NCBI GenBank assembly: GCA_018819515.1 | Contig: JAHJPX010000013.1 | Coordinates: 62,001-126,000 of the forward strand | Source: Gammaproteobacteria bacterium | GTDB lineage: Bacteria > Pseudomonadota > Gammaproteobacteria > Burkholderiales > Rhodocyclaceae | Direction of reading: 5' to 3' | DNA: 64,000 bases | Shown here: piece by piece, positions 42,957 to 54,369 of the stretch | Numbering within the stretch: the first letter of the stretch is position 1 | Layout of the letters: each line of letters starts with the position of its first letter | Made by a program: the position numbers and the translations under genes | The notes under the pieces: generated by a model | The model's database searches: none | The model's input: only the letters and a program-made list of their open reading frames with translations | Told to the model about the DNA's origin: nothing

Positions 42957-43867
42957 GCGGCGGCGATTTGGGCAAGGTGGCGGTGATGTTCGGCGGCAGC
43001 TCCGCCGAACGCGAAATCTCGCTTAAGAGCGGCAATGCCGTGCTGGCGGCGTTGCGACGCGCCGGTGTCGATGCCCATCCCTTCGACCCCGCCGAGCGGC
43101 CGCTGGAAGCCCTGAAGGAAGAGGGCTACGCGCGGGTTTTCATCGCCCTGCACGGTCGGGGAGGCGAAGACGGCAGTTTGCAGGGCGCGCTCGATCTTAT
43201 GGATATCCCGTATACCGGCAGCGGCGTGCTGGCATCGGCATTGGCCATGGACAAATGGCGCAGCAAACTGCTTTGGCAGGCGGCGGGCATACCCGTGCCC
43301 GAATGCGTGGTGCTGACCGCCGACAGCGATTGGGATGAAGTGGTGAAGCGCCTGGGTTTGCCCATCTTCGTCAAGCCGGCCAATGAAGGATCGAGTATCG
43401 GCATCACCAAGGTGAAGTCGGCGAACGATTTGCGCGCCGCCTTCCATGAGGCGGCAAAGTACGATGATCTCGTACTGGCGGAGCGTTTCATTGACGGCGC
43501 GGAGGTGCAGTTCCCGATACTCGGAACTGAAGTCCTGCCTTCCATTCGCATTGAGACGCCGCACGAGTTCTACGACTACGACGCGAAGTACTTCGCCAAC
43601 GATACGCGCTACGTTTGCCCGGGCCTTTCTGCCGACGACGAAAATCGCCTCACCGAACTGGTACGGCGTTCCTTTCAGGTGCTCGGCTGCCGGGGATGGG
43701 CTCGTGTCGATCTGATGCTGGATCCCAAGGGGCAGCCGTATTTCCTGGAGATGAACACCGTGCCGGGGATGACGGACCATTCCCTGGTGCCGATGTCGGC
43801 CAAAGTGGCCGGAATTTCTTTCGAGCAACTGGTGGTGAAGGTGCTGGAGATGGCTCGCCATGGCTAG
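42953..43867 (+). CDS. ddlB: D-alanine--D-alanine ligase B
   Basis: 304 residues from GTG 42953, overlapping the murB stop by 4 bp. It shows VMFGGSSAEREISLKSG (about 11-27), GRGGEDGSLQGALD, the ATP-grasp signature FVKPANEGSSIGI (about 140-152) and FLEMNTVPGMTDHSL (about 263-277). It makes the D-Ala-D-Ala used by MurF. It overlaps ftsQ by 8 bp. Confidence 0.97.
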   Translation: MSGGDLGKVAVMFGGSSAEREISLKSGNAVLAALRRAGVDAHPFDPAERPLEALKEEGYARVFIALHGRGGEDGSLQGALDLMDIPYTGSGVLASALAMDKWRSKLLWQAAGIPVPECVVLTADSDWDEVVKRLGLPIFVKPANEGSSIGITKVKSANDLRAAFHEAAKYDDLVLAERFIDGAEVQFPILGTEVLPSIRIETPHEFYDYDAKYFANDTRYVCPGLSADDENRLTELVRRSFQVLGCRGWARVDLMLDPKGQPYFLEMNTVPGMTDHSLVPMSAKVAGISFEQLVVKVLEMARHG

Positions 43868-44654
43868 GCCAAAGCCGGCTCGCCGGCGCAGGACCGCAGA
43901 GTCGGCCGAGGACGGCTTCTGGGATCGGCCCGCGCTGATGAATCTTGTCGCCGACATTCTTATCGTATTCGGTATTGCCGCCATGGCGTGGGCGATCGCG
44001 ACTTCCATCCAGCGTTTGCCGATATTCCCGTTGCGCGAGGTCGTCGTCGCGCGAGCGGTCGACAACGTGACCCGCATCCAGATCGAGCAAGCGATCCGCG
44101 CCGCGCTGGTTGGCAACTATTTCACCGTCGATCTCGACCAGGTACGTAATGTGTTCGAGAAGCTGCCCTGGGTGCGTCAGGTAGAGGTTCGTCGCCGCTG
44201 GCCGGATACGCTGGTACTACAGATCGAGGAACACGTTGCGGTGGCGCGCTGGCAGCAGGCCGACAACGAGGCTCGCCTGGTCAACAATTTTGGCGAGGTG
44301 TTTGCCGCCGCGAGCGACCGGGAACTCCCGATATTCTCCGGTCCGGAGGGGACGGCCGCCCCAATAATGACCCGCTATCTGGAATTCTCTCAGGTGTTGA
44401 ATGCGGTTGAACGCACGCCCGCGGTACTGGCCTTGTCTACCCGCGAGGCGTGGCAGGTCACGCTCGACGACGGTTTGGTGATCGAACTGGGGCGCGACGA
44501 AGCCAAACATACTCTTTCCGAGCGAATGGCGCGTTTTGTTGCCTGGTACGGCCCCGCGCTGGACAAGACACGCCTTGCGCGTGCCAAAGTGGTTGATATG
44601 CGCTACCCCAACGGATTTGCCCTGCGGCTTCAGCAGTCGGACATGGAATCATGA
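43860..44654 (+). CDS. ftsQ: Cell division protein FtsQ
   Basis: 264 residues. A basic cytoplasmic start (PKPARRRR) leads to one membrane segment (about 29-48), the POTRA domain (FPLREVVVARAVDNVTRIQIEQAI, about 55-80) and the beta domain (LPWVRQVEVRRRWPDTLVLQIEEHVAVARW, about 100-129). It links FtsA-side and FtsL/B proteins at the septum. It overlaps ftsA by ATGA. Confidence 0.96.
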   Translation: MARPKPARRRRTAESAEDGFWDRPALMNLVADILIVFGIAAMAWAIATSIQRLPIFPLREVVVARAVDNVTRIQIEQAIRAALVGNYFTVDLDQVRNVFEKLPWVRQVEVRRRWPDTLVLQIEEHVAVARWQQADNEARLVNNFGEVFAAASDRELPIFSGPEGTAAPIMTRYLEFSQVLNAVERTPAVLALSTREAWQVTLDDGLVIELGRDEAKHTLSERMARFVAWYGPALDKTRLARAKVVDMRYPNGFALRLQQSDMES

Positions 44655-45898
44655 GCAAGGAAACGAAACACGACCTCATCGTCGGGCTCGACATCGGTAC
44701 GTCGAAAATCGTCGCGATCGCCGCAGAACTCGATCCCGAGGGGCAGTTGTCCGTGCTCGGCGTAGGCAGCCACCAGTTTGAAGAAACGAAGGACAAGGGG
44801 ATCAAGAAAGGTGTCGTCGTCAGTATCGAAGCGACCGTGGATGCCATCTCGCGCGCGATCCAGGAAGTCGAACTGATGTCGGGCTGCAAGGTCAAGGAGG
44901 TCTACACCGGCATCGCAGGCGCGCACATCAAGAGCAAGGACTCCAACGGCATGGTGGTGGTGCGCGAGAGAGAGGTTACGGAATATGACGTCGCCCGTGC
45001 GATCGAGGCTGCCAATGCGACGCCGATCTCCGCCGACGACCAGATACTGCACACGATTCCGCAGGAGTTCATCGTCGACGGCCAGGATGGCGTCAAGGAG
45101 CCGATCGGCATGGATGCCAAGCGCTTGGAAGTCAAGGTGCACTTGGTGACCGGCGCCGTGACGGCGGTGCAGAACATCGTCAAGTGCGTGCATCGCTGTG
45201 GCCTGGAAGTCGTTGATCTTGTATTGCAGCCACTCGCGTCCGGAATGGCCGTGCTTACGGAAGACGAAAAGGACGTGGGCGTCTGTCTGGTCGATATTGG
45301 CGGCGGTACCACCGATATTGCGGTGTTTACCCAGGGCGCGATCCGCCACACGGCGGTCATTCCGATTGCGGGAGACCAGATCACCTCGGATATCGGTATC
45401 GCGCTGCGAACATCCACTCCGGATGCGGAAGAAATCAAGATCCGTTATGGCGTCGCGTTGCAGCAACTGGCTGATCCGGGAGAAATGATCGAGGTGCCGG
45501 GTGTCGGCGATCGATCTGCCTCGCAACTTTCCCGCCAGACGCTGGCCGGATTCATCCAGCCGCGGATCGAACAGATCTATCAGATGGTGCGTGAGGAACT
45601 CGTGCGCAGCGGCTATGAACGCCTGCTCAGAGCCGGCGTCGTCGTCACCGGCGGCTCGGCAACCATGCCGGGCATGATGGAACTGGGTGAAGAAATATTC
45701 CACAACACGGTCAAGCTGGGCTTCCCCCGTTACGACGGCAGCTTGCGCGACATCGTGCGCAATCCACGCTATGCAACCGCAGTCGGTTTGTTGTTGGAAG
45801 GTGTGACGCAGCGACGGAGGGGTTTGAAAGTGCAGGGGCCGGTGACGTTCCGGCAGACGCTGGCCCGCATGCGGGCCTGGTTTGGCAAGAATTTTTAG
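44651..45898 (+). CDS. ftsA: Cell division protein FtsA
   Basis: 415 residues, actin fold. It shows phosphate 1 motif VGLDIGTSKIVAI (about 11-23), the 1C subdomain, phosphate 2 VDIGGGTTDIAVF (about 215-227), an adenosine motif with VVTGGSATMPGM (about 333-344), and a C-terminal amphipathic helix ending RMRAWFGKNF for membrane binding. It tethers FtsZ. Confidence 0.97.
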   Translation: MSKETKHDLIVGLDIGTSKIVAIAAELDPEGQLSVLGVGSHQFEETKDKGIKKGVVVSIEATVDAISRAIQEVELMSGCKVKEVYTGIAGAHIKSKDSNGMVVVREREVTEYDVARAIEAANATPISADDQILHTIPQEFIVDGQDGVKEPIGMDAKRLEVKVHLVTGAVTAVQNIVKCVHRCGLEVVDLVLQPLASGMAVLTEDEKDVGVCLVDIGGGTTDIAVFTQGAIRHTAVIPIAGDQITSDIGIALRTSTPDAEEIKIRYGVALQQLADPGEMIEVPGVGDRSASQLSRQTLAGFIQPRIEQIYQMVREELVRSGYERLLRAGVVVTGGSATMPGMMELGEEIFHNTVKLGFPRYDGSLRDIVRNPRYATAVGLLLEGVTQRRRGLKVQGPVTFRQTLARMRAWFGKNF

Positions 45899-45974
45899 TT
45901 ACGGCATAACGCGCTCATGCGCATGAGCCTGAACTGAAACTTTGTTTTGAGTTGCAACAACAAGGAGGCGAGCA

Positions 45975-47147
45975 ATGTTTGAAATCATAGACAAGGAGCC
46001 CAGCGGGACCGTCATCAAGGTCATCGGCGTCGGCGGCGCGGGCGGCAACGCCGTCGAGCACATGATCTGCGAGGGTGTGCAGGGCGTCGAGTTCATTTGC
46101 TGCAATACCGATGCGCAGGCGCTGAACATGTCGTCGGCGGATCTCAAGCTGCAACTCGGGCCGGGACAGGGCGCGGGTGGCAAACCGGAGAAGGCACGCG
46201 ATCTTGCATATCAGGAACGCGCGCAGATTGCCGAAGCGCTCGAAGGTGCCCATATGGCGTTCATCACTGCCGGTATGGGGGGCGGTACCGGTACCGGCGC
46301 CGCGCCCGTGATTGCCGAAGTGGCGCGCGAAAAGAACATTCTGACCGTCGCCGTCGTGACGAAGCCCTTCGAGTTCGAGGGCAAGCGCATGCGTCTCGCC
46401 GAGGAGGGATTGGCCGAATTGCAGCAATATGTCGATGCGCTGATCATCATCCTCAACGAGCGCCTGATGGAAGTGCTTGGTGACGACGTCACCATGCAGG
46501 AAGCCTTCCGCGCTGCCGACAACGTCCTGCGCAACGCCGTCGGGGGCATCGCGGAGATCATCAACGTCCCCGGGCTGGTCAACGTCGACTTCGAGGACGT
46601 GCGTACCGTAATGGGCGAAATGGGCAAGGCCATGATGGGATCGGCTACCGCGATGGGTGTCGACCGCGCCCGGCTGGCAGCCGAAGCCGCAGTTGCGAGT
46701 CCGCTGCTCGAAGGCATCGAACTATCGGGCGCTCGTGGCGTCCTGGTTAACATCACAGCCAGTCGCGAACTCGGCATGCGGGAGGTCAAGGACGTGATGG
46801 CCACAATCAAGACCTACACGCATGACGAAGCGACCGTCATCTTCGGGACGGTCTTCGACGACGGAATGGAAGACCAGTTGCGTGTTACTGTCGTCGCTAC
46901 AGGCTTGGGCGGCAAGGTTGCGGTCAAGCCCCGTCTGGAACGGGTTGAGGGCTACGGGCTGCGTACCGGCACCGATGATCGCATGTACGGGGATGCTGTC
47001 GCGATGCAAGCGGGCTACGATGGCGTTGCCGTGCCCGACGTGTTCTCGTCGCCGCGCTCTACCCGCAATGCGGCGGTCAAGGCAATGGTCGACAGCGGTA
47101 TGGATCGCTATGACATTCCAGCGTTCCTGATCAAGCAGGCTGACTAA
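45975..47147 (+). CDS. ftsZ: Cell division GTPase FtsZ
   Basis: 390 residues. The tubulin-like GTPase domain has VIGVGGAGGNAVEHM (about 17-31), signature GMGGGTGTGAAPV (about 104-116) and NVDFEDVRTVM. A variable linker follows, and the conserved tail YDIPAFLIKQAD binds FtsA and ZipA. It forms the Z ring. The start follows AAGGAGG 6 nt upstream; the 76-bp gap after ftsA holds no gene. Confidence 0.98.
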   Translation: MFEIIDKEPSGTVIKVIGVGGAGGNAVEHMICEGVQGVEFICCNTDAQALNMSSADLKLQLGPGQGAGGKPEKARDLAYQERAQIAEALEGAHMAFITAGMGGGTGTGAAPVIAEVAREKNILTVAVVTKPFEFEGKRMRLAEEGLAELQQYVDALIIILNERLMEVLGDDVTMQEAFRAADNVLRNAVGGIAEIINVPGLVNVDFEDVRTVMGEMGKAMMGSATAMGVDRARLAAEAAVASPLLEGIELSGARGVLVNITASRELGMREVKDVMATIKTYTHDEATVIFGTVFDDGMEDQLRVTVVATGLGGKVAVKPRLERVEGYGLRTGTDDRMYGDAVAMQAGYDGVAVPDVFSSPRSTRNAAVKAMVDSGMDRYDIPAFLIKQAD

Positions 47148-47209
47148 GCCTTAACCATCGAGCCGTCCGGGGAGATCGCCTCCTTCCTGGGCGGCTTGCC
47201 GCAGTGAAT

Positions 47210-47243
47210 TGGTATAACATTGTGCCCCGCAGCAATCTGCGGG
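47210..47243 (+). promoter_or_regulatory. lpxC promoter and leader hairpin
   Basis: TGGTATAAC at 47210-47218 fits an extended -10, giving a start near 47225. The leader then folds into CCCGCAG-CAAT-CTGCGGG (47226-47243), 7 nt before the lpxC ATG, with no separate ribosome site visible. The hairpin could tune lpxC translation; that is inference. Confidence 0.5.
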
Positions 47244-47250
47244 CTTCGAA

Positions 47251-48165
47251 ATGCTCAAGCAACGCACACTCAAAACGATTATTCGCGCTACCGGCGTCGG
47301 TCTTCATTCGGGCGACAAGGTAACGGTTGCGCTGCGTCCGGCCGCGCCGGATACCGGCATCGTGTTCCGCCGTATCGATCTTGAGCCGCCGATCGAATTG
47401 AAGGCCAACCCATACGCGGTTGGCGATACGCGCATGGCGTCCTGCCTGGAGCGGGACGGTGCCAAGCTCGGCACGGTGGAACACTTGATGTCCGCCCTGT
47501 CCGGGCTAGGTATCGATAACCTGTATGTGGATGTCGATGCCGCCGAAATCCCGATCATGGATGGATCTGCGGGGCCCTTCGTTTTTTTGCTGCAGTCCGC
47601 GGGGATCGTGGAACAGAAGGCGGCGAAGAAGTTCATTCGCATTCGCAAGACCGTCGAGGTCAGCGAAGGCGATAAATGGGCACGTTTGGAGCCCTACGAC
47701 GGTTTCCGCCTGACTTTCTCCATCCTGTTCAATCATCCAGCCGTCGATCAGTCCGGAAACAAGGTGGTCATGGACTTTGCCGATGATTCGTATATCAGGG
47801 ACATATCCCGCGCACGCACCTTCGGGTTTACCCAGGATGTCGAAGCATTACGGGCACAGGGACTTGCGCTCGGCGGCGGTATGGGAAATGCGATCGTAAT
47901 GGACGAGTACCGCGTCCTGAATGCGGAGGGGTTGCGCCTGAGCGATGAATTCGTCCGTCACAAGGTGCTCGACGCCATCGGCGATCTCTATCTCGCCGGC
48001 CATCCTCTGCTGGGTGCTTTTTCGGCTTACAAATCAGGTCATTCCCTGAACAATCGGTTATTGCGGGAATTGTTGGCCGATGCGACGGCGTGGGAATGGA
48101 CGTCATACAACCGTCCCGAAGACGCACCCACGACCGTGCGCCACCTGTATCCCCAGGCCGTCTGA
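47251..48165 (+). CDS. lpxC: UDP-3-O-acyl-N-acetylglucosamine deacetylase
   Basis: 304 residues. The zinc ligands are in LGTVEHLMSAL (His at about 77) and FVRHKVLDAIGDLYLAGHPLLG (about 233-254); IMDGSAGPFVFLLQ and AAKKFIRIRK are also typical. It commits UDP-acyl-GlcNAc to lipid A. It lies downstream of ftsZ as in most proteobacteria. It overlaps the next small gene by 1 bp. Confidence 0.97.
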   Translation: MLKQRTLKTIIRATGVGLHSGDKVTVALRPAAPDTGIVFRRIDLEPPIELKANPYAVGDTRMASCLERDGAKLGTVEHLMSALSGLGIDNLYVDVDAAEIPIMDGSAGPFVFLLQSAGIVEQKAAKKFIRIRKTVEVSEGDKWARLEPYDGFRLTFSILFNHPAVDQSGNKVVMDFADDSYIRDISRARTFGFTQDVEALRAQGLALGGGMGNAIVMDEYRVLNAEGLRLSDEFVRHKVLDAIGDLYLAGHPLLGAFSAYKSGHSLNNRLLRELLADATAWEWTSYNRPEDAPTTVRHLYPQAV

Positions 48166-48347
48166 TGCTGATTCTGCGCATTGTCGGTGTCCTGACGGCA
48201 ATTGCCATCGGCGCGGGGATTTTCGCCTATTTGATTTCCGGTGAGAAACGATATCTGGGTTTCTCGGCGCGCATCGCGAAATACGCATTGATTTTTGCGT
48301 TGGTCGTTATGGCACTGTTGTTTCTGGAGCGGGTAATTGTTATTTAG
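48165..48347 (+). CDS. Small two-segment membrane protein after lpxC
   Basis: 60 residues with two hydrophobic helices (about 2-24 and 38-58) joined by a charged loop (SGEKRYLGFSARIAK). The start codon shares a base with the lpxC stop (TGATG), so it is coupled. The family is not recognised. Its end overlaps the convergent dciA by 8 bp. Confidence 0.65.
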   Translation: MLILRIVGVLTAIAIGAGIFAYLISGEKRYLGFSARIAKYALIFALVVMALLFLERVIVI

Positions 48348-48783
48348 CGCGGTCTATCAGATGTTGCAGCGCGGTTCGCAATGAAGACTCCTCCGGTAGG
48401 CCTTCGGCAAGAGAAGTCAGCGCTCGCTTTTGGTTGGGGCCAATTGGCGCGGACAATTCTCGTTGCGCTTGGCTGGGGCCGCCGGTTGCGGGTTGCAGGC
48501 GTACCGAGATTCCGGTAACCTCACCGCCCGCGTGTTGGAAGGCTGCCAGCAAACGAGGCTCTAATTGTCTAAGTTTGGTAGCAGCTGCACCGTTAACGGC
48601 ATGGATAATGACCTTTCCCTGCCGAAAGTTAGCGACGCGCGATTGACGGGCAAGCGGGGTGACGGATTCGAAGGCCCGCTGTAGTCGCAGCAGTTTGCGC
48701 GCATGAGCGGAAAGGCGGGCGAGGCTGGGGTCGGCCGCGAGGTAGTGTTCCAGGCTGCGAGAGTAGCCGCGAGGCTGTGGCAT
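48340..48783 (-). CDS. dciA: DciA/DUF721-family protein
   Basis: 147 residues. The N-terminal half (LRLQRAFESVTPLARQSRVANFRQGKVIIHAVNGAAATKLRQLEPRLLAAF, about 32-82) matches the KH-like DUF721 fold of DciA, the helicase operator that loads DnaB in bacteria lacking DnaC. A low-complexity tail follows. The lpxC-dciA-M23-secA order is typical for betaproteobacteria. ATG 48783. Confidence 0.82.
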   Translation of the reverse strand: MPQPRGYSRSLEHYLAADPSLARLSAHARKLLRLQRAFESVTPLARQSRVANFRQGKVIIHAVNGAAATKLRQLEPRLLAAFQHAGGEVTGISVRLQPATGGPSQAQRELSAPIGPNQKRALTSLAEGLPEESSLRTALQHLIDRAK

Positions 48784-48824
48784 GAGTGCTAGGGTTTGGG
48801 ATCGCTGGTGAAAGGAGCAGGGAC

Positions 48825-49778
48825 GTGCATATTATTCTCGTCTCCGACAGGCTAGCAACGGCGAAGACGATTGTCTTGACGGGGCGGCGGATTGCCCTGA
48901 TGGTTGGAGCCGTGCTGATTGTCGTATTCGGTCTGGCTTCGTTGATTTCCTATTTTACGGTTCGCCACGCCGCCGAGATTCGCATGCCTTTCCTGCAGGA
49001 AATGATTGCGGCGACGACTGCCGAGAACAGTCGGGCCAGTCGTGAACGGGTACGAGAGAACCTAAACGCCATGGCAGTCCGTCTGGGCGAAATGCAGGCA
49101 CAAATGATGCGTCTTGACTCCATGGGCGAGCGCCTCGCGGGGCTCGCCGGCATCAAGCGTCAGGATATCGGCCCGGCACTCACGGCACCCAAGGATGGCC
49201 GCGGTGGCCCGATGCAGCAACCGACACCACTTTCCCAGGACGACTTGCAGCAAGCCGTAGATACGCTGTCTCGTCAATTGGAAGTGAAGACCGATACGAT
49301 GTCGCTGCTGGAAAGCCAATTGCTCGATGAGCGCATTCGCAAAAGCAAGCTCCCGACATCACTTCCACTCGACTCGACCTGGATTGCCTCATCCTTTGGC
49401 TGGAGGCTCGATCCTTTCACCGGCGCAGCCGATTTCCATCCTGGCGTCGATTTCCCTGCCGAGATCGGAACGCCGATCAGAACGGCCGCAGCCGGCGTCA
49501 TCATCAATGTCGTGAAGCATCCCGCCTATGGCAATTATGTCGACATCGACCATGGTGACGACTTGGTGACGCGTTACGCGCATTGCTCGAAAATCCTCGT
49601 TCAGCCGGGCGCGCTGGTAAAACGCGGCCAAGTCGTGGCGGAGGTCGGTTCGACCGGACGTTCCACAGGCCCGCACTTGCACTTCGAGGTTCGCATTCGC
49701 AACGCTGCACAGAATCCCAATCACTTCCTGGAAGCGGCCAAGGCGCGTAGTCATCGGAGGAGCGCGAGGGCGCGGTGA
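48825..49778 (+). CDS. M23/LytM-domain membrane-anchored peptidase
   Basis: 317 residues from GTG 48825 (ribosome site AAAGGAG). One membrane segment (about 25-47) precedes a coiled coil (about 60-190) and a C-terminal LytM domain with FHPGVDFPAEIGTPI (about 218-232) and the zinc/active-site HLHFEVR (about 291-297). Zinc ligands are present, so it may be an active endopeptidase on peptidoglycan crosslinks. It is the usual gene before secA in this group. Confidence 0.9.
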   Translation: MHIILVSDRLATAKTIVLTGRRIALMVGAVLIVVFGLASLISYFTVRHAAEIRMPFLQEMIAATTAENSRASRERVRENLNAMAVRLGEMQAQMMRLDSMGERLAGLAGIKRQDIGPALTAPKDGRGGPMQQPTPLSQDDLQQAVDTLSRQLEVKTDTMSLLESQLLDERIRKSKLPTSLPLDSTWIASSFGWRLDPFTGAADFHPGVDFPAEIGTPIRTAAAGVIINVVKHPAYGNYVDIDHGDDLVTRYAHCSKILVQPGALVKRGQVVAEVGSTGRSTGPHLHFEVRIRNAAQNPNHFLEAAKARSHRRSARAR

Positions 49779-49844
49779 TGTCCAGGGTGGGGCTTTGCCC
49801 CACATGCTAGACTGCGCCATTTGCTCCGTAACGGCGCCAATTCC

Positions 49845-52589
<2,745 letters not shown>

Positions 52590-52593
52590 AAGC

Positions 52594-52679
52594 TCACCAC
52601 CAAGCGCGCCAAGGACACCAAGAAATGCGAGCTCGTTGGTTGCCTTGCTTCCTCGGTGTTCTTGGGGCACTACTTGGTG

Positions 52680-52683
<4 letters not shown>
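52594..52683. repeat. Long imperfect inverted repeat between secA and mtnA
   Basis: The outer arms TCACCACCAAG (52594-52604) and CTTGGTGGTGA (52673-52683) are perfect complements. Inner parts (GGACACCAAGAA and TCGGTGTTCTTGG) pair imperfectly. It could end secA transcripts. The likely mtnA GTG start (52680) falls inside the right arm. Confidence 0.75.
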
Positions 52684-53671
<988 letters not shown>

Positions 53672-53675
<4 letters not shown>

Positions 53676-54307
53676 ACGAACTTGAACTCAAGGCCGCCGT
53701 GCTTACGACGGCGCGGGCGATGGGCGCCGAGCGCCTCAATCGTGGTGCCGCCGGCAATGTCAGCGTCCGGTTTGGCGACGGCTTCCTTATCACGCCAACC
53801 GGCATGGCCTACGACGTATGCGAAACTGACGATGTTGTCTTCGTCGGCCTCGATGGCAAGCCCCGGGGGCGGCGCAAGCCTTCGTCCGAGTGGCGCTTCC
53901 ACCGCGACATCTACGCCGCGCGGCCCGACGCCAGCGCCATCGTCCATGCCCACGCGCCGTTCGCCATCAGCCTGGCCTGTATGGGCCGCGGCATTCCCTC
54001 TTTTCACTACATGGTCGCGCGCTTCGGCGGCAGCGACGTGCGCTGCGCCGACTACGCGACTTTCGGTACCCAGGCACTTTCGGATGCGGTACTTGCCGCG
54101 CTTCATGAGCGTTGCGGTTGCCTGATGGCGCATCACGGCATGGTCGTCTTCGGCCGCGACCTGGACGGCGCGCTGGCGTTGGCGGTCGAACTGGAGGCGC
54201 TTTGCGAGCAATACTGGCGCGTTCTTCAAATCGGTGGGCCGCGTCTGCTTCCTGACGATGAGATGGCGAGGGTTCAGGTAGCGTTCCGCGATTACGGCCG
54301 GCAATAA
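53672..54307 (+). CDS. Class II aldolase (Ald2-like), partner of MtnA
   Basis: 211 residues with class II aldolase/adducin features: GNVSVRFGDGFLITPTGMAY (about 28-47), the zinc pair VHAHAPFA (about 91-98), HHGMVVFG (about 152-159) and a catalytic Glu in PSSEWRFH. The family includes fuculose-1-P aldolase, MtnB dehydratase and Ald2. With mtnA directly upstream and no MtnC/D genes, the DHAP-shunt aldolase Ald2, which splits methylthioribulose-1-P or deoxyribulose-1-P to DHAP and an aldehyde, is the best inference; MtnB remains possible. Confidence 0.82.
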
Positions 54308-54369
54308 GGCAGCGCCGGCACCAGATCAGGTTTGGTACCATTGCGTTGTCTAGTGAGGAAGGAAGCGGC

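Noticed and set aside
47704..47720. CGCCTGACTTTCTCC in lpxC as a motif copy
   Set aside because: A short partial match in a region coding for normal LpxC residues, with no right half.
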